From: an uncultured Pseudomonas sp.
Lineage (GTDB): Bacteria > Pseudomonadota > Gammaproteobacteria > Pseudomonadales > Pseudomonadaceae
Reading direction: 5' to 3'
Assembly (NCBI RefSeq): GCF_913777995.1
Contig: NZ_CAJYVE010000024.1
Span: 248,001 to 312,000 of the forward strand
DNA: 64,000 nucleotides
Part shown: in pieces, positions 44,764-55,942 of the stretch
Layout: each line of letters begins with the position of its first letter
How positions within the stretch are numbered: the stretch's first letter is position 1
Translations under genes and position numbers: made by a program
The notes under the pieces: generated by a model
The model's database searches: none
What the model was told of the DNA's origin: nothing
The model's input: only the letters and a program-made list of their open reading frames with translations

Positions 44764-44910
44764 GTCAGCGGCGCCTGTGCCAGGGCAGCGGATTCAGGTG
44801 CACGGGCCGGGAGCAGCCGGCCTTGGCGGGCGTCGGGATGGATTCACTGGTCACGCGTTACTCGCATCGATGCATGGGACGTGGCGGCTTGCACGACAAG
44901 CTCGCTCCTA
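44764..44910. other. Gap between rng and yhdP with REP remnant
   Basis: About 150 nt without a gene. A single REP-like arm, CGGCTTGCACGACAAGCTCG followed by CTCCTAC, lies just after the rng stop. No promoter is clear. Confidence 0.4.
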
Positions 44911-46368
44911 CTAGAGCAGTACAACGTCATATTGTTCCTGGGAATACATCGATTCGACCTGAAAACGGATGGTGCGGCCGATGAACGCCTCCAGCTCGGC
45001 CACGTTGCCCGACTCCTCGTCGAGCAGACGATCGACCACTCGCTGGTTGGCCAGCACCCGATACCCCACCGCCTGGTAGGCGCGGGCTTCGCGGAGAATC
45101 TCGCGGAAGATCTCGTAGCAGATGGTCTCCGGGGTCTTCAGCTTGCCGCGTCCATGGCAGCAATGGCAGGGCTCGCAAAGAATCTGTTCGAGGCTTTCGC
45201 GGGTGCGCTTGCGGGTCATCTGCACCAGGCCCAGCTCGGTGATGCCGATGATGTTGGTCTTGGCATGGTCGCGTTCGAGCTGCTTTTCCAGGGTGCGCAG
45301 CACCTGGCGCTGGTGCTCGACATCTTCCATGTCGATGAAGTCGATGATGATGATCCCGCCCAGGTTGCGCAGGCGCAGTTGCCGGGCGATGGCCGTGGCG
45401 GCTTCCAGGTTGGTCTTGAAGATGGTCTCTTCGAGGTTGCGGTGGCCGACGAACGCGCCGGTGTTCACGTCGATGGTGGTCATCGCCTCGGCCGGGTCGA
45501 CCACCAGGTAGCCGCCGGACTTGAGCGGCACCTTGCGCTCGAGGGCCTTCTGGATTTCGTCCTCCACGCCGTAGAGGTCGAAGATCGGCCGCTCGCCAGG
45601 GTAATGCTCCAGACGATCGGCGATTTCGGGCATCAGTTCGGTGACGAACTGCCCGGTCTTCTGGAAGGTCTCTCGGGAGTCGATGCGGATCTTCTCGATG
45701 CGCGGGCTGACCAGGTCACGCAGCGTGCGCAGGGCCAGGCCGAGGTCTTCGTAGATGACGCTGGGCGGGCTGATGGTCTTGATCTGCTCGCCGATCTGGT
45801 CCCAGAGCCGACGCAGGTAGCGGATGTCCATGAGGATCTCGTCGGCCCCGGCGCCCTCGGCGGCGGTACGCAGGATGAAGCCGCCGGTCTCGGTGATGCC
45901 CTCCTGCTCGACGCAGTCGCTGACCACCTTCTTGAGCCGCTCGCGCTCGGCCTCGTCCTCGATCTTCAACGAGATGCCCACATGGGCAGTACGCGGCATG
46001 TACACCAGGTAACGCGAGGGGATGGACAACTGGGTGGTCAGGCGCGCGCCCTTGCTGCCGATGGGGTCCTTGGTGACCTGCACCACCAGGCTCTGGCCCT
46101 CGTGCACCAGCGAGCTGATCGGCTCTACCGCCGAGCCTTCGCGCAGGGAAATTTCCGAAGCATGGATGAACGCCGCACGGTCCAGGCCGATATCGATGAA
46201 GGCCGCCTGCATGCCGGGCAGCACCCGCACCACCTTGCCTTTATAGATATTGCCGACGATGCCGCGACGCTGCGTTCGCTCGACGTGAACCTCTTGCAAC
46301 ACGCCGTTCTCAACCACCGCCACACGGGATTCCATCGGCGTGATGTTGATCAGGATTTCTTCACTCAT
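44911..46368 (-). CDS. rng: Ribonuclease G
   Basis: 485-residue single-strand endoribonuclease that matures the 5' end of 16S rRNA and cleaves some mRNAs. An S1 RNA-binding region lies near 35-125, the DNase I-like catalytic region holds [15 protein letters not shown], and the zinc-link cysteines are in [11 protein letters not shown]. It lacks the long C-terminal scaffold of RNase E. The ATG at 46368 overlaps the maf stop by 4 nt. Confidence 0.96.
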   Translation of the reverse strand: MSEEILINITPMESRVAVVENGVLQEVHVERTQRRGIVGNIYKGKVVRVLPGMQAAFIDIGLDRAAFIHASEISLREGSAVEPISSLVHEGQSLVVQVTKDPIGSKGARLTTQLSIPSRYLVYMPRTAHVGISLKIEDEAERERLKKVVSDCVEQEGITETGGFILRTAAEGAGADEILMDIRYLRRLWDQIGEQIKTISPPSVIYEDLGLALRTLRDLVSPRIEKIRIDSRETFQKTGQFVTELMPEIADRLEHYPGERPIFDLYGVEDEIQKALERKVPLKSGGYLVVDPAEAMTTIDVNTGAFVGHRNLEETIFKTNLEAATAIARQLRLRNLGGIIIIDFIDMEDVEHQRQVLRTLEKQLERDHAKTNIIGITELGLVQMTRKRTRESLEQILCEPCHCCHGRGKLKTPETICYEIFREILREARAYQAVGYRVLANQRVVDRLLDEESGNVAELEAFIGRTIRFQVESMYSQEQYDVVLL

Positions 46369-46964
46369 GGCTGCTCACCTTCCAGGCCTTGCCAACAGGG
46401 TATGCCGAAATGGCCCAGCAGGTCTGCGGTTTCGCACAGTGGCAGGCCCACGACCGCCGAATAGCTGCCGTGCAGTGCCTCGACGAAAATCGCCGCCAGC
46501 CCCTGGATGGCGTAGCTGCCGGCCTTGTCGCGGGGTTCGCCGCTGCGCCAGTAGGCGTGTGCCTCGACGCTGCTGATCGGACGAAAGCGCACGCGGCTGG
46601 TGACCACCCGGCTGACGCAGCGCGGGCCGTCGACCAGGGCGACTGCGGTGAGCACCTGATGCTCACGCCCGGAAAGCGCCGCCAGGGTATCCAGGGCGTC
46701 CTGGCGGTCCACAGGCTTGCCAAGGATGCGCCCGTCGAGCACCACGGCGGTGTCGGCGCCCATCACGCAGCCACCATCCTCACCCAACAGTGCCTGGCCG
46801 GCACGCGCCTTGGCGCAGGCCAGGCGCTCGACATAGGCGGCCGGTTCTTCGTCGGGCAGCGGGGTTTCGTCGATCTCGGCGCTCAGAACGCTGAACGGTA
46901 CGCCGATCTGGGTGAGCAGTTCACGTCGCCGCGGGGAACCGGAAGCCAGGTAGAGCGAAGGCAT
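46365..46964 (-). CDS. maf: Maf-like nucleotide pyrophosphatase (YhdE type)
   Basis: 199-residue Maf protein that hydrolyses dTTP/UTP and modified nucleotides. The phosphate-binding signature [10 protein letters not shown] (8-17) and the [12 protein letters not shown] motif are intact. The order mreBCD-maf-rng-yhdP is conserved in gamma-proteobacteria, which supports the YhdE subgroup. Confidence 0.93.
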   Translation of the reverse strand: MPSLYLASGSPRRRELLTQIGVPFSVLSAEIDETPLPDEEPAAYVERLACAKARAGQALLGEDGGCVMGADTAVVLDGRILGKPVDRQDALDTLAALSGREHQVLTAVALVDGPRCVSRVVTSRVRFRPISSVEAHAYWRSGEPRDKAGSYAIQGLAAIFVEALHGSYSAVVGLPLCETADLLGHFGIPCWQGLEGEQP

Positions 46965-47018
46965 GGGGACGTCTCCGTGTCAGCGACGCTCCCGCAGAAG
47001 CTGGGGCAGAAGCGCCGC

Positions 47019-47510
47019 TCAATTGATTTTCAGGCGCTTGCGCAGACCGCGCAGGCCGTAGCTGATCCACGGCCACAACAGGGCACTGACCAGCGCCGGC
47101 AACACCAGCGCCAGGGTGGGCTGACGGTTACCGGTCAGAGCACTGAGCCACAGCTGCACCAATTGCGCCACCCCGTAGACCACCAGCAGCACCAGGCACT
47201 GCTGCCACACCGGGAAGATCCGCAGGCGCGGCTGCAAAGCCATTATCAGGCAAGTGATCAGGGTGAGGATCAGCGCATTCTGGCCCAACAAGGTGCCGTA
47301 CAGCACGTCCTCCATCAGGCCCAGCAGCCAGGCGGTGGTCATCCCCACCTTCTGCGGCAGGGCCAGGGTCCAGAAGGTCAGCAGCAGGGCCAGCCACATG
47401 GGGCGGAAGATTTCCATGAACTGCGGCAGCGGCATGACGCTGAGCAGCAGGCCGATGGCAAAGGTCAGCCAGACCACCCAACCGTTGCGTCCGGAGACAT
47501 GACTAACCAT
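47019..47510 (-). CDS. mreD: Rod shape-determining protein MreD
   Basis: 163-residue inner-membrane protein with about five transmembrane helices, part of the Rod complex with MreB, MreC, RodA and PBP2. The ATG at 47510 (MVSHVSGRNGWV) is chosen by family length; it overlaps the mreC stop by 8 nt. The upstream part of the frame is shadow of mreC. Confidence 0.92.
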   Translation of the reverse strand: MVSHVSGRNGWVVWLTFAIGLLLSVMPLPQFMEIFRPMWLALLLTFWTLALPQKVGMTTAWLLGLMEDVLYGTLLGQNALILTLITCLIMALQPRLRIFPVWQQCLVLLVVYGVAQLVQLWLSALTGNRQPTLALVLPALVSALLWPWISYGLRGLRKRLKIN

Positions 47511-48639
47511 CGGTAGGCTCCCGGGAGCTGGACGGCGCTCGGGCCGGTGTGGATGAAGCCGGCCTGGACGCCGGGCGACTGCCGTTCGCAGCCGGGGCCG
47601 GGTTGCCACGGGCGGCCGGCTGGGTCGCAGGTGCAGGCGTGGTCGCCGGGCGCGTCACCGGCAGGTTGCTCGGGTAGAACGGCAGCAAGGCACCAGGGAT
47701 GTTCGACAGCACCGGCGCATAGGCCGCCGGTGCCGCTGGCTGGGCAGCCGTCTCGGCGGCGTGACGCTCGGCGCTTTCCTGGGCCTGGGCGGCCTCGGCG
47801 GCACGCTCCTCGGGCGAACGCCCGTCGGAGAATACCAGCAGCAGGTAACGGCTGCGGTTCAGCGCCGCCGTAGGCACCGCGCGCACGATGGCGAACGGCT
47901 GGCCCGAATCGTGGATGACTTCCTTGACCGTCGCCACCGGGTAACCGGCCGGGAAGCGCTGGCCGAGGCCGGAGCTGACCAGCAGGTCGCCTTCCTTGAT
48001 GTCGGCGGTATCAGCGACGTGGCGCAGTTCCAGGCGCTCCGGGTTGCCGGTGCCGCTGGCGATGGCGCGCAGGCCGTTGCGGTTGACCTGCACCGGAATG
48101 CTGTGGGTGGTGTCGGTGAGCAACAGCACCCGCGCGGTGTAAGGCATCAGTTCGACCACCTGGCCCATCAGCCCGCGAGCGTCGAGCACCGGCTGGCCGA
48201 GAAACACGCCATCACGCTCGCCCTTGTTGATGATGATCCGGTGGGTAAAGGGGTTGGGGTCAGTGCCGATCAGTTCGGCGACTTCGACCTTTTCATTGAC
48301 CAGGGCCGAGGAATTGAGCAACTCGCGCAGCCGCACGTTCTGCTCGGTCAGCGCCGCCAGCTTCTGCAGGCGCCCCTGCAGCAGCAGGGCTTCGGTCTTG
48401 AGTTTTTCGTTTTCGGCGAGCAGCTCGGTACGACTGCCGAACTGGGTAGCGACGCCCTGGAACAGGCGCTGCGGCAGATCGACGACCCAGTAGGCCTGCA
48501 TCAGCACCAGCGACATCTGGCTGCGCACTGGCTTGAGCAGGGTGAAACGGGCGTCCACGACCATCAGGGCAACCGAGAGCACCGCCAGCACGAGCAGGCG
48601 CACGCCCAGCGAAGGGCCTTTGGTGAACAGCGGTTTAAT
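47503..48639 (-). CDS. mreC: Rod shape-determining protein MreC, probable ATT start
   Basis: Bitopic periplasmic scaffold of the Rod complex: transmembrane helix (about 16-33), coiled coil (about 75-110, ELLAENEKLKTEALLLQ), beta-domains, then a long proline/alanine-rich tail (last 100 residues). The first regular start is GTG at 48603, but the frame continues upstream with the conserved MreC N-terminus KPLFTKGPSLGV to an ATT codon at plus 48637-48639, and AAAGGAG lies 6 nt before it. With ATT the product is 378 residues; with GTG it is 366. The ATT start is inferred. Confidence 0.88.
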   Translation of the reverse strand: MKPLFTKGPSLGVRLLVLAVLSVALMVVDARFTLLKPVRSQMSLVLMQAYWVVDLPQRLFQGVATQFGSRTELLAENEKLKTEALLLQGRLQKLAALTEQNVRLRELLNSSALVNEKVEVAELIGTDPNPFTHRIIINKGERDGVFLGQPVLDARGLMGQVVELMPYTARVLLLTDTTHSIPVQVNRNGLRAIASGTGNPERLELRHVADTADIKEGDLLVSSGLGQRFPAGYPVATVKEVIHDSGQPFAIVRAVPTAALNRSRYLLLVFSDGRSPEERAAEAAQAQESAERHAAETAAQPAAPAAYAPVLSNIPGALLPFYPSNLPVTRPATTPAPATQPAARGNPAPAANGSRPASRPASSTPARAPSSSREPTDG

Positions 48640-48821
48640 GGGCCGCTCCTTTCGGGCATTCGCTCGAAGGATGGGGCCTTGCTTGGCAGTGGGTCATGAG
48701 CACGTAAAGCCTGGGCAGATGAAAGGCGCGTCGGGCGTCCGGGCCGAACGAAGGCCGACGCGTACAGGCAGCGCGAAGGCTGCCTGTAGACGAAGAACCG
48801 CCGGCGAGCGCCTGCGAAGGA

Positions 48822-49871
<1,050 letters not shown>

Positions 49872-49903
49872 CTAGGGAACGCGTGGGTAAAAAAGTGCGG
49901 CAA

Positions 49904-49932
49904 ACTCTAACAACGACAGGGATTTTGGGCAA
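49904..49932 (-). promoter_or_regulatory. Putative mreB promoter
   Basis: On the minus strand -35 TTGCCC (plus 49927-49932), 17-nt spacer, -10 TAGAGT (plus 49904-49909), about 45 nt upstream of the mreB ATG. The gap to gatC is shared and must also hold the gatCAB promoter. Confidence 0.45.
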
Positions 49933-50065
49933 GGAGCCAATATGTTAAATTGGCGGTTTTCCAAGCACGACCCTGCGCGTTTGCGGTTTCAGACCGACAA
50001 ACTGCCGTTGTGTTCCGCTATCCGTCCACGGATCCAATCCGTCGCCCTGCATATGGAGATTCCCC

Positions 50066-50353
50066 ATGGCGCTCGAACGCAGCGACGTGGAAAAGATCGC
50101 TCACCTGGCCCGCCTGGGCCTGAATGAAGCCGATCTGCCACGTACCACCGAAGCACTGAACAGCATTCTCGGCCTGGTCGACCAGATGCAAGCGGTCGAC
50201 ACCACCGGTATCGAGCCGCTGGCTCATCCGCTGGAAGCCGCGCAACGCCTGCGCGAAGACGCCGTGACCGAGCAGAATCACCGTGACGAATACCAGGCCA
50301 TCGCTCCGGCGGTCGAACAGGGCCTGTATCTGGTTCCGAAAGTCATCGAGTAA
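50066..50353 (+). CDS. gatC: Glu-tRNA(Gln)/Asp-tRNA(Asn) amidotransferase subunit C
   Basis: 95-residue small subunit that wraps around GatA and GatB in the amidotransferase. It shows the family pattern [13 protein letters not shown] and the C-terminal [16 protein letters not shown]. First gene of gatCAB, 14 nt before gatA. Confidence 0.96.
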   Translation: MALERSDVEKIAHLARLGLNEADLPRTTEALNSILGLVDQMQAVDTTGIEPLAHPLEAAQRLREDAVTEQNHRDEYQAIAPAVEQGLYLVPKVIE

Positions 50354-50367
50354 GGGAAAGCGCCTGC

Positions 50368-51819
50368 ATGCATCAAATGACTCTGGCCGAGATCGCCCGC
50401 GGACTCGCCGACAAGCAATTCTCCTCTGAAGAGCTGACCCGCAACCTGCTCGAGCGCATCAAGCGCCTCGACCCGCAGCTCAACAGCTTCATCACCGTCA
50501 CAGAAGACCTGGCCATCACCCAAGCCCAGGCCGCCGACGCCCGCCGCGCCGCCGGCGAGAACGGCGCCCTGCTCGGCGCCCCCGTGGCCCACAAGGACCT
50601 GTTCTGCACCAAGGGCATCCGCACCAGCTGCGCCTCGCGCATGCTCGACAACTTCAAGGCCCCCTATGACGCCACCGTAGTGGCCCGGCTGGCCGCCGCC
50701 GGTGCCGTGACCCTGGGCAAGACCAACATGGACGAATTCGCCATGGGGTCGGCCAACGAGTCCAGCCACTATGGTGCAGTGAAGAACCCCTGGAACCTGG
50801 AACACGTTCCGGGCGGCTCGTCCGGCGGTTCCGCCGCTGCCGTCGCTGCACGCCTGCTGCCGGCCGCCACCGGCACCGACACCGGCGGTTCGATCCGCCA
50901 GCCGGCGGCGTTGACCAACCTCACCGGCCTCAAGCCCACCTACGGGCGCGTGTCGCGCTGGGGCATGATTGCCTACGCGTCGAGCCTCGACCAGGGCGGC
51001 CCGCTGGCGCGCACTGCCGAAGACTGCGCGCTGCTGCTGCAAGGCATGGCCGGTTTCGACCCGCAAGACTCCACCAGCATCGACGAACCGGTGCCGGACT
51101 ACAGCACCAGCCTCAATGACTCGCTCAAGGGCCTGCGCATCGGCCTGCCGAAGGAATACTTCGGCGCCGGCCTCGACCCGCGCATCGCCCAGCTGGTGCA
51201 GGACAGCATCAAGGAACTGGAAAAGCTCGGCGCCGTGGTCAAGGAAATCAGCCTGCCCAACCTGCAGCATGGCATTCCGGCCTACTACGTCATCGCTCCG
51301 GCAGAGGCTTCGTCCAACCTGTCGCGTTTTGACGGCGTGCGCTTCGGCTACCGCTGCGAAGAGCCCAAGGACCTCACCGACCTGTACAAGCGTTCGCGTG
51401 GCGAGGGCTTCGGTGCCGAGGTGCAACGGCGCATCATGGTCGGCGCCTACGCGCTGTCGGCCGGCTACTATGACGCCTACTACCTCAAGGCGCAGAAAAT
51501 CCGCCGCCTGATCAAGAACGACTTCATGAACGCCTTCGCCGAGGTCGACGTGATCCTCGGTCCGACCACGCCGAACCCGGCCTGGAAGCTCGGCACCAAG
51601 AGCAGCGACCCGGTCGCCGCCTACCTGGAAGACGTCTACACCATCACCGCCAACCTCGCCGGCCTGCCAGGGCTGTCGATGCCGGCTGGCTTCGTCGACG
51701 GCCTGCCCGTCGGCGTGCAGTTGCTCGCCCCGTACTTCAAGGAAGGCCGCCTGCTGAACGTGGCCCACCAGTACCAGATGGTCACTGACTGGCATAAGCG
51801 CACCCCTGAAGGCTTCTGA
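50368..51819 (+). CDS. gatA: Glu-tRNA(Gln)/Asp-tRNA(Asn) amidotransferase subunit A
   Basis: 483-residue amidase that releases ammonia from glutamine and feeds it to GatB. Catalytic Lys 76 ([10 protein letters not shown]) and the Ser-cisSer region ([25 protein letters not shown]) are intact. Pseudomonas uses this complex to make Asn-tRNA and, where GlnRS is absent, Gln-tRNA. Confidence 0.97.
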   Translation: MHQMTLAEIARGLADKQFSSEELTRNLLERIKRLDPQLNSFITVTEDLAITQAQAADARRAAGENGALLGAPVAHKDLFCTKGIRTSCASRMLDNFKAPYDATVVARLAAAGAVTLGKTNMDEFAMGSANESSHYGAVKNPWNLEHVPGGSSGGSAAAVAARLLPAATGTDTGGSIRQPAALTNLTGLKPTYGRVSRWGMIAYASSLDQGGPLARTAEDCALLLQGMAGFDPQDSTSIDEPVPDYSTSLNDSLKGLRIGLPKEYFGAGLDPRIAQLVQDSIKELEKLGAVVKEISLPNLQHGIPAYYVIAPAEASSNLSRFDGVRFGYRCEEPKDLTDLYKRSRGEGFGAEVQRRIMVGAYALSAGYYDAYYLKAQKIRRLIKNDFMNAFAEVDVILGPTTPNPAWKLGTKSSDPVAAYLEDVYTITANLAGLPGLSMPAGFVDGLPVGVQLLAPYFKEGRLLNVAHQYQMVTDWHKRTPEGF

Positions 51820-51832
51820 GGAGAGAACACAC

Positions 51833-53278
51833 ATGCAATGGGAAGTCGTCATCGGGCTGGAGATCCACACCCAGCTTTTGACCCAATCGAAGATTTTCTC
51901 CGGCAGCGCCACCACCTTCGGCTCGGAGGCCAACACCCAGGCCAGCCTGGTCGACCTGGGCATGCCGGGCGTGCTGCCGGTGCTCAATAAAGAAGCCGTG
52001 CGCATGGCGGTGAAGTTCGGCCTGGCGGTCAACGCCGAGATCGGCCGGCACAACGTGTTCGCCCGCAAGAACTACTTCTACCCCGACCTGCCCAAGGGCT
52101 ACCAGATCAGCCAGATGGACCTGCCGGTGGTCGGCAAGGGCCACCTGGACATCACCCTGGAAGACGGCACCGTCAAGCGTATCGGCATCACCCGCGCGCA
52201 CCTGGAAGAAGACGCCGGCAAGAGCCTGCACGAAGACTTCAGCGGCATGAGCGGCATCGACCTGAACCGCGCCGGTACGCCCCTGCTGGAGATCGTCTCC
52301 GAGCCGGACATGCGCAGTGCCAAGGAAGCCGTGGCCTATGTACGCGCCATCCATGCCCTGGTGCGCTACCTGGGCATCTGCGACGGCAACATGGCCGAAG
52401 GCTCGCTGCGCTGCGACTGCAACGTCTCGGTCCGGCCGAAGGGCCAGGCCGAGTTCGGCACGCGCTGCGAGATCAAGAACGTCAACTCGTTCCGCTTCAT
52501 CGAGAAGGCCATCAACAGCGAGATCCAGCGCCAGATCGACCTGATCGAAGACGGCGGCAAGGTCGTCCAGCAGACCCGCCTGTACGACCCGAACAAGGAC
52601 GAGACCCGCGCCATGCGCAGCAAGGAGGAAGCCAACGACTACCGTTACTTCCCCGACCCCGACCTGCTGCCGGTGGTCATCGAGGACGCGTTCATCGAGC
52701 AGACCCGCGCGACCCTGCCCGAGCTGCCACAGCAGAAGCGCGAGCGCTTCCAGAGCCAGTTCGGCCTGTCGACCTACGACGCCACCGTGCTGGCCAGCAG
52801 CCGTGAACAGGCCGACTACTTCGAGCAGGTGGTGAGCCTCAGCGGCGACGCCAAGCTGGCCGCCAACTGGGTGATGGTCGAGCTGGGCAGCCTGCTCAAC
52901 AAGCTGGGCCTGGAAATCGACGAGTCGCCGGTCAGCGCCGAGCAACTGGGCGGCATGCTGCTGCGCATCCGCGACAACACCATCTCCGGCAAGATCGCCA
53001 AGATGGTCTTCGAAGCCATGGCCAACGGTGAAGGCAGCGCCGACGAGATCATCGACAAGCGCGGCCTCAAGCAGGTTACCGACAGCGGCGCCATCGAGGC
53101 GATGCTCGACGAAGTCCTGGCCGCCAACGCCGAGCAGGTCGAACAGTACCGCGCTGCCGACGAGGCCAAGCGCGGCAAGATGTTCGGTTTCTTCGTCGGC
53201 CAGGCGATGAAAGCCTCCAAAGGCAAGGCCAACCCGCAGCAGGTGAACGAACTGCTCAAGGCCAAACTCGAAGGCTGA
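51833..53278 (+). CDS. gatB: Glu-tRNA(Gln)/Asp-tRNA(Asn) amidotransferase subunit B
   Basis: 481-residue subunit that activates the misacylated tRNA and transfers ammonia. Conserved [15 protein letters not shown] and [17 protein letters not shown] are present, along with the cysteine-rich [11 protein letters not shown] and the C-terminal tRNA-binding YqeY-like tail (about 330-481). Last gene of gatCAB. Confidence 0.97.
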   Translation: MQWEVVIGLEIHTQLLTQSKIFSGSATTFGSEANTQASLVDLGMPGVLPVLNKEAVRMAVKFGLAVNAEIGRHNVFARKNYFYPDLPKGYQISQMDLPVVGKGHLDITLEDGTVKRIGITRAHLEEDAGKSLHEDFSGMSGIDLNRAGTPLLEIVSEPDMRSAKEAVAYVRAIHALVRYLGICDGNMAEGSLRCDCNVSVRPKGQAEFGTRCEIKNVNSFRFIEKAINSEIQRQIDLIEDGGKVVQQTRLYDPNKDETRAMRSKEEANDYRYFPDPDLLPVVIEDAFIEQTRATLPELPQQKRERFQSQFGLSTYDATVLASSREQADYFEQVVSLSGDAKLAANWVMVELGSLLNKLGLEIDESPVSAEQLGGMLLRIRDNTISGKIAKMVFEAMANGEGSADEIIDKRGLKQVTDSGAIEAMLDEVLAANAEQVEQYRAADEAKRGKMFGFFVGQAMKASKGKANPQQVNELLKAKLEG

Positions 53279-53287
53279 TCGCCGCCC

Positions 53288-53351
53288 CTGTGGGGGCGGT
53301 TTGCGCCGTGAAGGTCGATACATGACCTCTCGCGGCTGAACCGCCCCGCAG
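53288..53351. repeat. REP-like inverted repeat after gatB
   Basis: Arms CTGTGGGGGCGGTTTGCGCCG (from 53288) and CGGCTGAACCGCCCCGCAG (to 53351), imperfect, directly after the gatB stop. It may protect the operon 3' end. Confidence 0.55.
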
Positions 53352-53384
53352 GTCACCCCAGGCGTCAACCGGGAAGGACCGCTC

Positions 53385-53753
53385 ATGCGCCGACTGCTTA
53401 CTGCCTGTACCCTGCTCACCCTGCTGGCCGGTTGCGCCAGCCACGATATCGACCCGCATGGCTATGACGAAACCGGCATGGCTTCGTACTACGGCGCCCG
53501 CCATCACGGCAAGCGCACCGCCAGCGGCGAACCGTTCAACCAGAACGCCCTGACCGCTGCCCACCGGCAGTTGCCGTTCGGCACCCAGGTCAAGGTCACC
53601 AACCTCGACAACGACCGTAGCGTGATACTGCGTATCAACGACCGTGGCCCGCACACCCGCGGCCGACTGATCGACGTGTCGCGGGCCGCCGCCGAACAAC
53701 TGGGCATGCTGCGCGCCGGAACCGCCAAGGTCCGCGTGCAGGCCCTGGACTGA
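53385..53753 (+). CDS. RlpA-like double-psi beta-barrel lipoprotein
   Basis: 122-residue lipoprotein. The lipobox is LAGC with Cys 17, followed by a double-psi beta-barrel (about 35-120) with ASYYGARHHGKRTASGE and VILRINDRGPHTRGRLIDVSRAAA. RlpA of P. aeruginosa is a lytic transglycosylase acting on naked glycan strands; this protein is much shorter and has no SPOR domain, so it is a paralog rather than the septal RlpA. Confidence 0.85.
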   Translation: MRRLLTACTLLTLLAGCASHDIDPHGYDETGMASYYGARHHGKRTASGEPFNQNALTAAHRQLPFGTQVKVTNLDNDRSVILRINDRGPHTRGRLIDVSRAAAEQLGMLRAGTAKVRVQALD

Positions 53754-53827
53754 GGAACCTGGCCATCCTGTTCGCAAACCTGCCCGGCCCGCCCCTGCTA
53801 CAACTGGCCAGTGGTCTGCTCCTGCTG

Positions 53828-54838
53828 TTGCTCGGCTCGGTGCTGTCAGTGCGCGCCGCCGTGGGCCTGGCGGCGCTGCTGCGCGTGCGCCCGCTGATCA
53901 TCGGCCTCACGGTGGTGGCACTGGGCAGCAGTGCGCCACAACTGGCGGTGGGCCTTCAGGCCGCACTCGGCAACAGCCCGGACATCGCCGTGGGCAGCGT
54001 GGTCGGCAGCCATATCTTCAATGTGCTGGTCACCCTCGGGTTCTGTGCGCTGATCATTCCGCTGCGCGTACCCCTGCAGGTGGTGCGCGTGGACATCCCG
54101 CTGCTGATCGGCGCCTGCCTGCTGGTGTTCCTGCTGTCGCGCAACGGCGAACTCGACCGGCTGGACGGCATCGCCCTGCTCATGGGCCTGGCTGCCTGCC
54201 TGGCCGTGGTACTGCGCCAGGCCAGCCAAAGCGCCCGGCACGGGCATTACCGCGACGACCAGCGCCCGTCGACGCTGCGCAGCCTGGCAACGCTGGCCGC
54301 CGGGCTGCTGGCGCTGTTCAGCGGTGGGCATCTGCTGGTGGATGCCACGGTGGTCATCGCCATTCATCTGGGCCTGTCGGAGCGCATCATGGGCCTGACG
54401 CTGATGGCCGTGGCCACGTCCATGCCAGCGCTGTTCACTTCGGTAATTGCCGCGCTGCGCGGCGAACGCGACATCGCCGTGGGCAACGTGATCGGCAGCA
54501 GCCTGCTCAACCTGCTCGGCGTGCTGGGCCTGACCACCCTGTTGGCGCCACAGGCACTGTCGATCTCGCCCAATTCGCAGGTGTTCGACCTGCCGATCAT
54601 GCTCGGCGTCGCCGTGCTGTGCCTGCCACTGTTCCACTCCGGCTACCGCATCACCCGGTTCAAGGCCCTGCTGTTGCTGGCGCTGTATGCCGCGTACGGG
54701 CTGGACATCATCGGCTTCAGCACGGGCATGCTGCTGGCTGAGCGCCTGGAAGGCTGGGTGCTGCGCTTCATCCTGCCGCCCCTGGCGATCCTCGTGCTGC
54801 TGGGCATGCTGCGCGCCTGGTGGCGCCAGTATCGCTAG
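53828..54838 (+). CDS. Sodium/calcium exchanger-family antiporter (start uncertain)
   Basis: Membrane protein of the CaCA family with two repeats, each with the GSSAPQL/TSMPAL type alpha motif (VALGSSAPQLAVGLQA; VATSMPALFTSVIAA) and a following G-V-GS block. The regular start nearest to the N-terminus is TTG at 53828, but that cuts into the first transmembrane helix; the frame stays open and hydrophobic upstream (LLQLASGLLLLLLGS) with GAGGA at 53752-53756 and only CTG or ATC codons nearby. The ion carried is unknown. It overlaps no neighbour and faces the AEC transporter gene. Confidence 0.8.
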   Translation: MLGSVLSVRAAVGLAALLRVRPLIIGLTVVALGSSAPQLAVGLQAALGNSPDIAVGSVVGSHIFNVLVTLGFCALIIPLRVPLQVVRVDIPLLIGACLLVFLLSRNGELDRLDGIALLMGLAACLAVVLRQASQSARHGHYRDDQRPSTLRSLATLAAGLLALFSGGHLLVDATVVIAIHLGLSERIMGLTLMAVATSMPALFTSVIAALRGERDIAVGNVIGSSLLNLLGVLGLTTLLAPQALSISPNSQVFDLPIMLGVAVLCLPLFHSGYRITRFKALLLLALYAAYGLDIIGFSTGMLLAERLEGWVLRFILPPLAILVLLGMLRAWWRQYR

Positions 54839-54861
54839 ACCTGCTGGCTGATCGGCCGGGA

Positions 54862-54901
54862 CCGGCTTCAGCCGGCAAGCTGTGCGCGGCTGAAGCCGCG
54901 C
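54862..54901. repeat. Double REP hairpin between convergent genes
   Basis: Two adjacent hairpins, CCGGCTTCAGCCGG (54862-54875) and GCGCGGCTGAAGCCGCGC (54884-54901), lie between the stops of the antiporter and the AEC transporter. Confidence 0.75.
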
Positions 54902-54911
54902 CTACCGGCAT

Positions 54912-55853
54912 CTAGATCCAGCCGCCCCACTGCAGCAGGAAGATACCGATATTGGTGGTTATCGCCGCCGCCAGGGTGGTCAGCACGATGATCGCTGCCG
55001 CCAGTTCGTAGTTACCGTTGGCCGAACGGGCCATGATGTAGCTGGAGGCTGCGGTGGGGCTGGCGAAGTACAGGAACAGGATCCCCAGCTCTGCGCCGCG
55101 GAAACCGCAGGCCCAGGCGGCGAAGGTGCAGATCAGCGGCAGCCAGACCATCTTCATCAGGCTCGCGCCGATGGCCATCTGCCCGCTCTGACGCAACGAC
55201 GCCAGCGACAGGGTGCCGCCGATGCAGATCAACGCCAGTGGCAGGGTCATCTGCGCCAGGTAGTTGGCCGAGGTTTCGAACCAGGTGGGCATGCGCACGC
55301 CGTAGTAGGCGAACGGCGAAGCGACGATGACGCTGATGATCAGCGGGTTGGAGAACACGCTCTTGATCACGCTCCAGGGGTCGGATTTGATCACCGGGCT
55401 GTACACCGCCAGGATCATGGTCGACAGCGCGTTGTAGTAGAGGATCACCATGGCCGCGAGGATCGCCCCCACCGAGATGCCATGGCTGCCGTACATGCTG
55501 GCCGCCAGCGCCAGGCCCACTACACCGTTGTTGCCGCGAAACGCCCCTTGCACGTACACGCCACGGTCTTCGAAGGGAATGCGCCAGATCGCCCAGCCCC
55601 ACAACAGGGCGAAGCTGCTCAGGGTGGCGACGGTGAAGAAGATCAGCAGGTCGGGCTGCAGGGCGGTGGACAGGTCGGCATGCACGATGCCCATGAACAG
55701 CAGCGCCGGCATGGTGACGTTGAACACCAGCGACGAGGCGGTGACGATGAAGCCGTCGTTGATCGCCCCGATGCGCTTGAGGAACACGCCCATGAACAGC
55801 ATGGCGAAGACCGGCGCGGTGACGTTGAGTGTTTCCAGAAAGATCGCCAGCAT
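54912..55853 (-). CDS. AEC-family (auxin efflux carrier-like) transporter
   Basis: 313-residue integral membrane protein with about ten helices in two halves. The family name comes from plant PIN proteins; bacterial members export malonate, malate or other acids. Segments such as FRGNNGVVGLALAASMYG and FASPTAASSYIMARSANG match the family. Substrate cannot be deduced. It is a single gene flanked by REP elements. Confidence 0.85.
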   Translation of the reverse strand: MLAIFLETLNVTAPVFAMLFMGVFLKRIGAINDGFIVTASSLVFNVTMPALLFMGIVHADLSTALQPDLLIFFTVATLSSFALLWGWAIWRIPFEDRGVYVQGAFRGNNGVVGLALAASMYGSHGISVGAILAAMVILYYNALSTMILAVYSPVIKSDPWSVIKSVFSNPLIISVIVASPFAYYGVRMPTWFETSANYLAQMTLPLALICIGGTLSLASLRQSGQMAIGASLMKMVWLPLICTFAAWACGFRGAELGILFLYFASPTAASSYIMARSANGNYELAAAIIVLTTLAAAITTNIGIFLLQWGGWI

Positions 55854-55942
55854 GCCCGTGTAACCCTGTCACCTCGTGAAGTCGCCCATGATAGCCAAGT
55901 ACGACATCCGATGTGACAGGGTTTTACCCCAATACTGTTCGG

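Noticed and set aside
41575-46464. Uninterrupted plus-strand open frame of about 1630 codons opposite yhdP and rng
   Set aside because: It is the mirror of two well-supported genes in a high-GC sequence with strong third-position GC bias. Its protein is a mix of His, Gln, Gly, Ala and Val without any domain.
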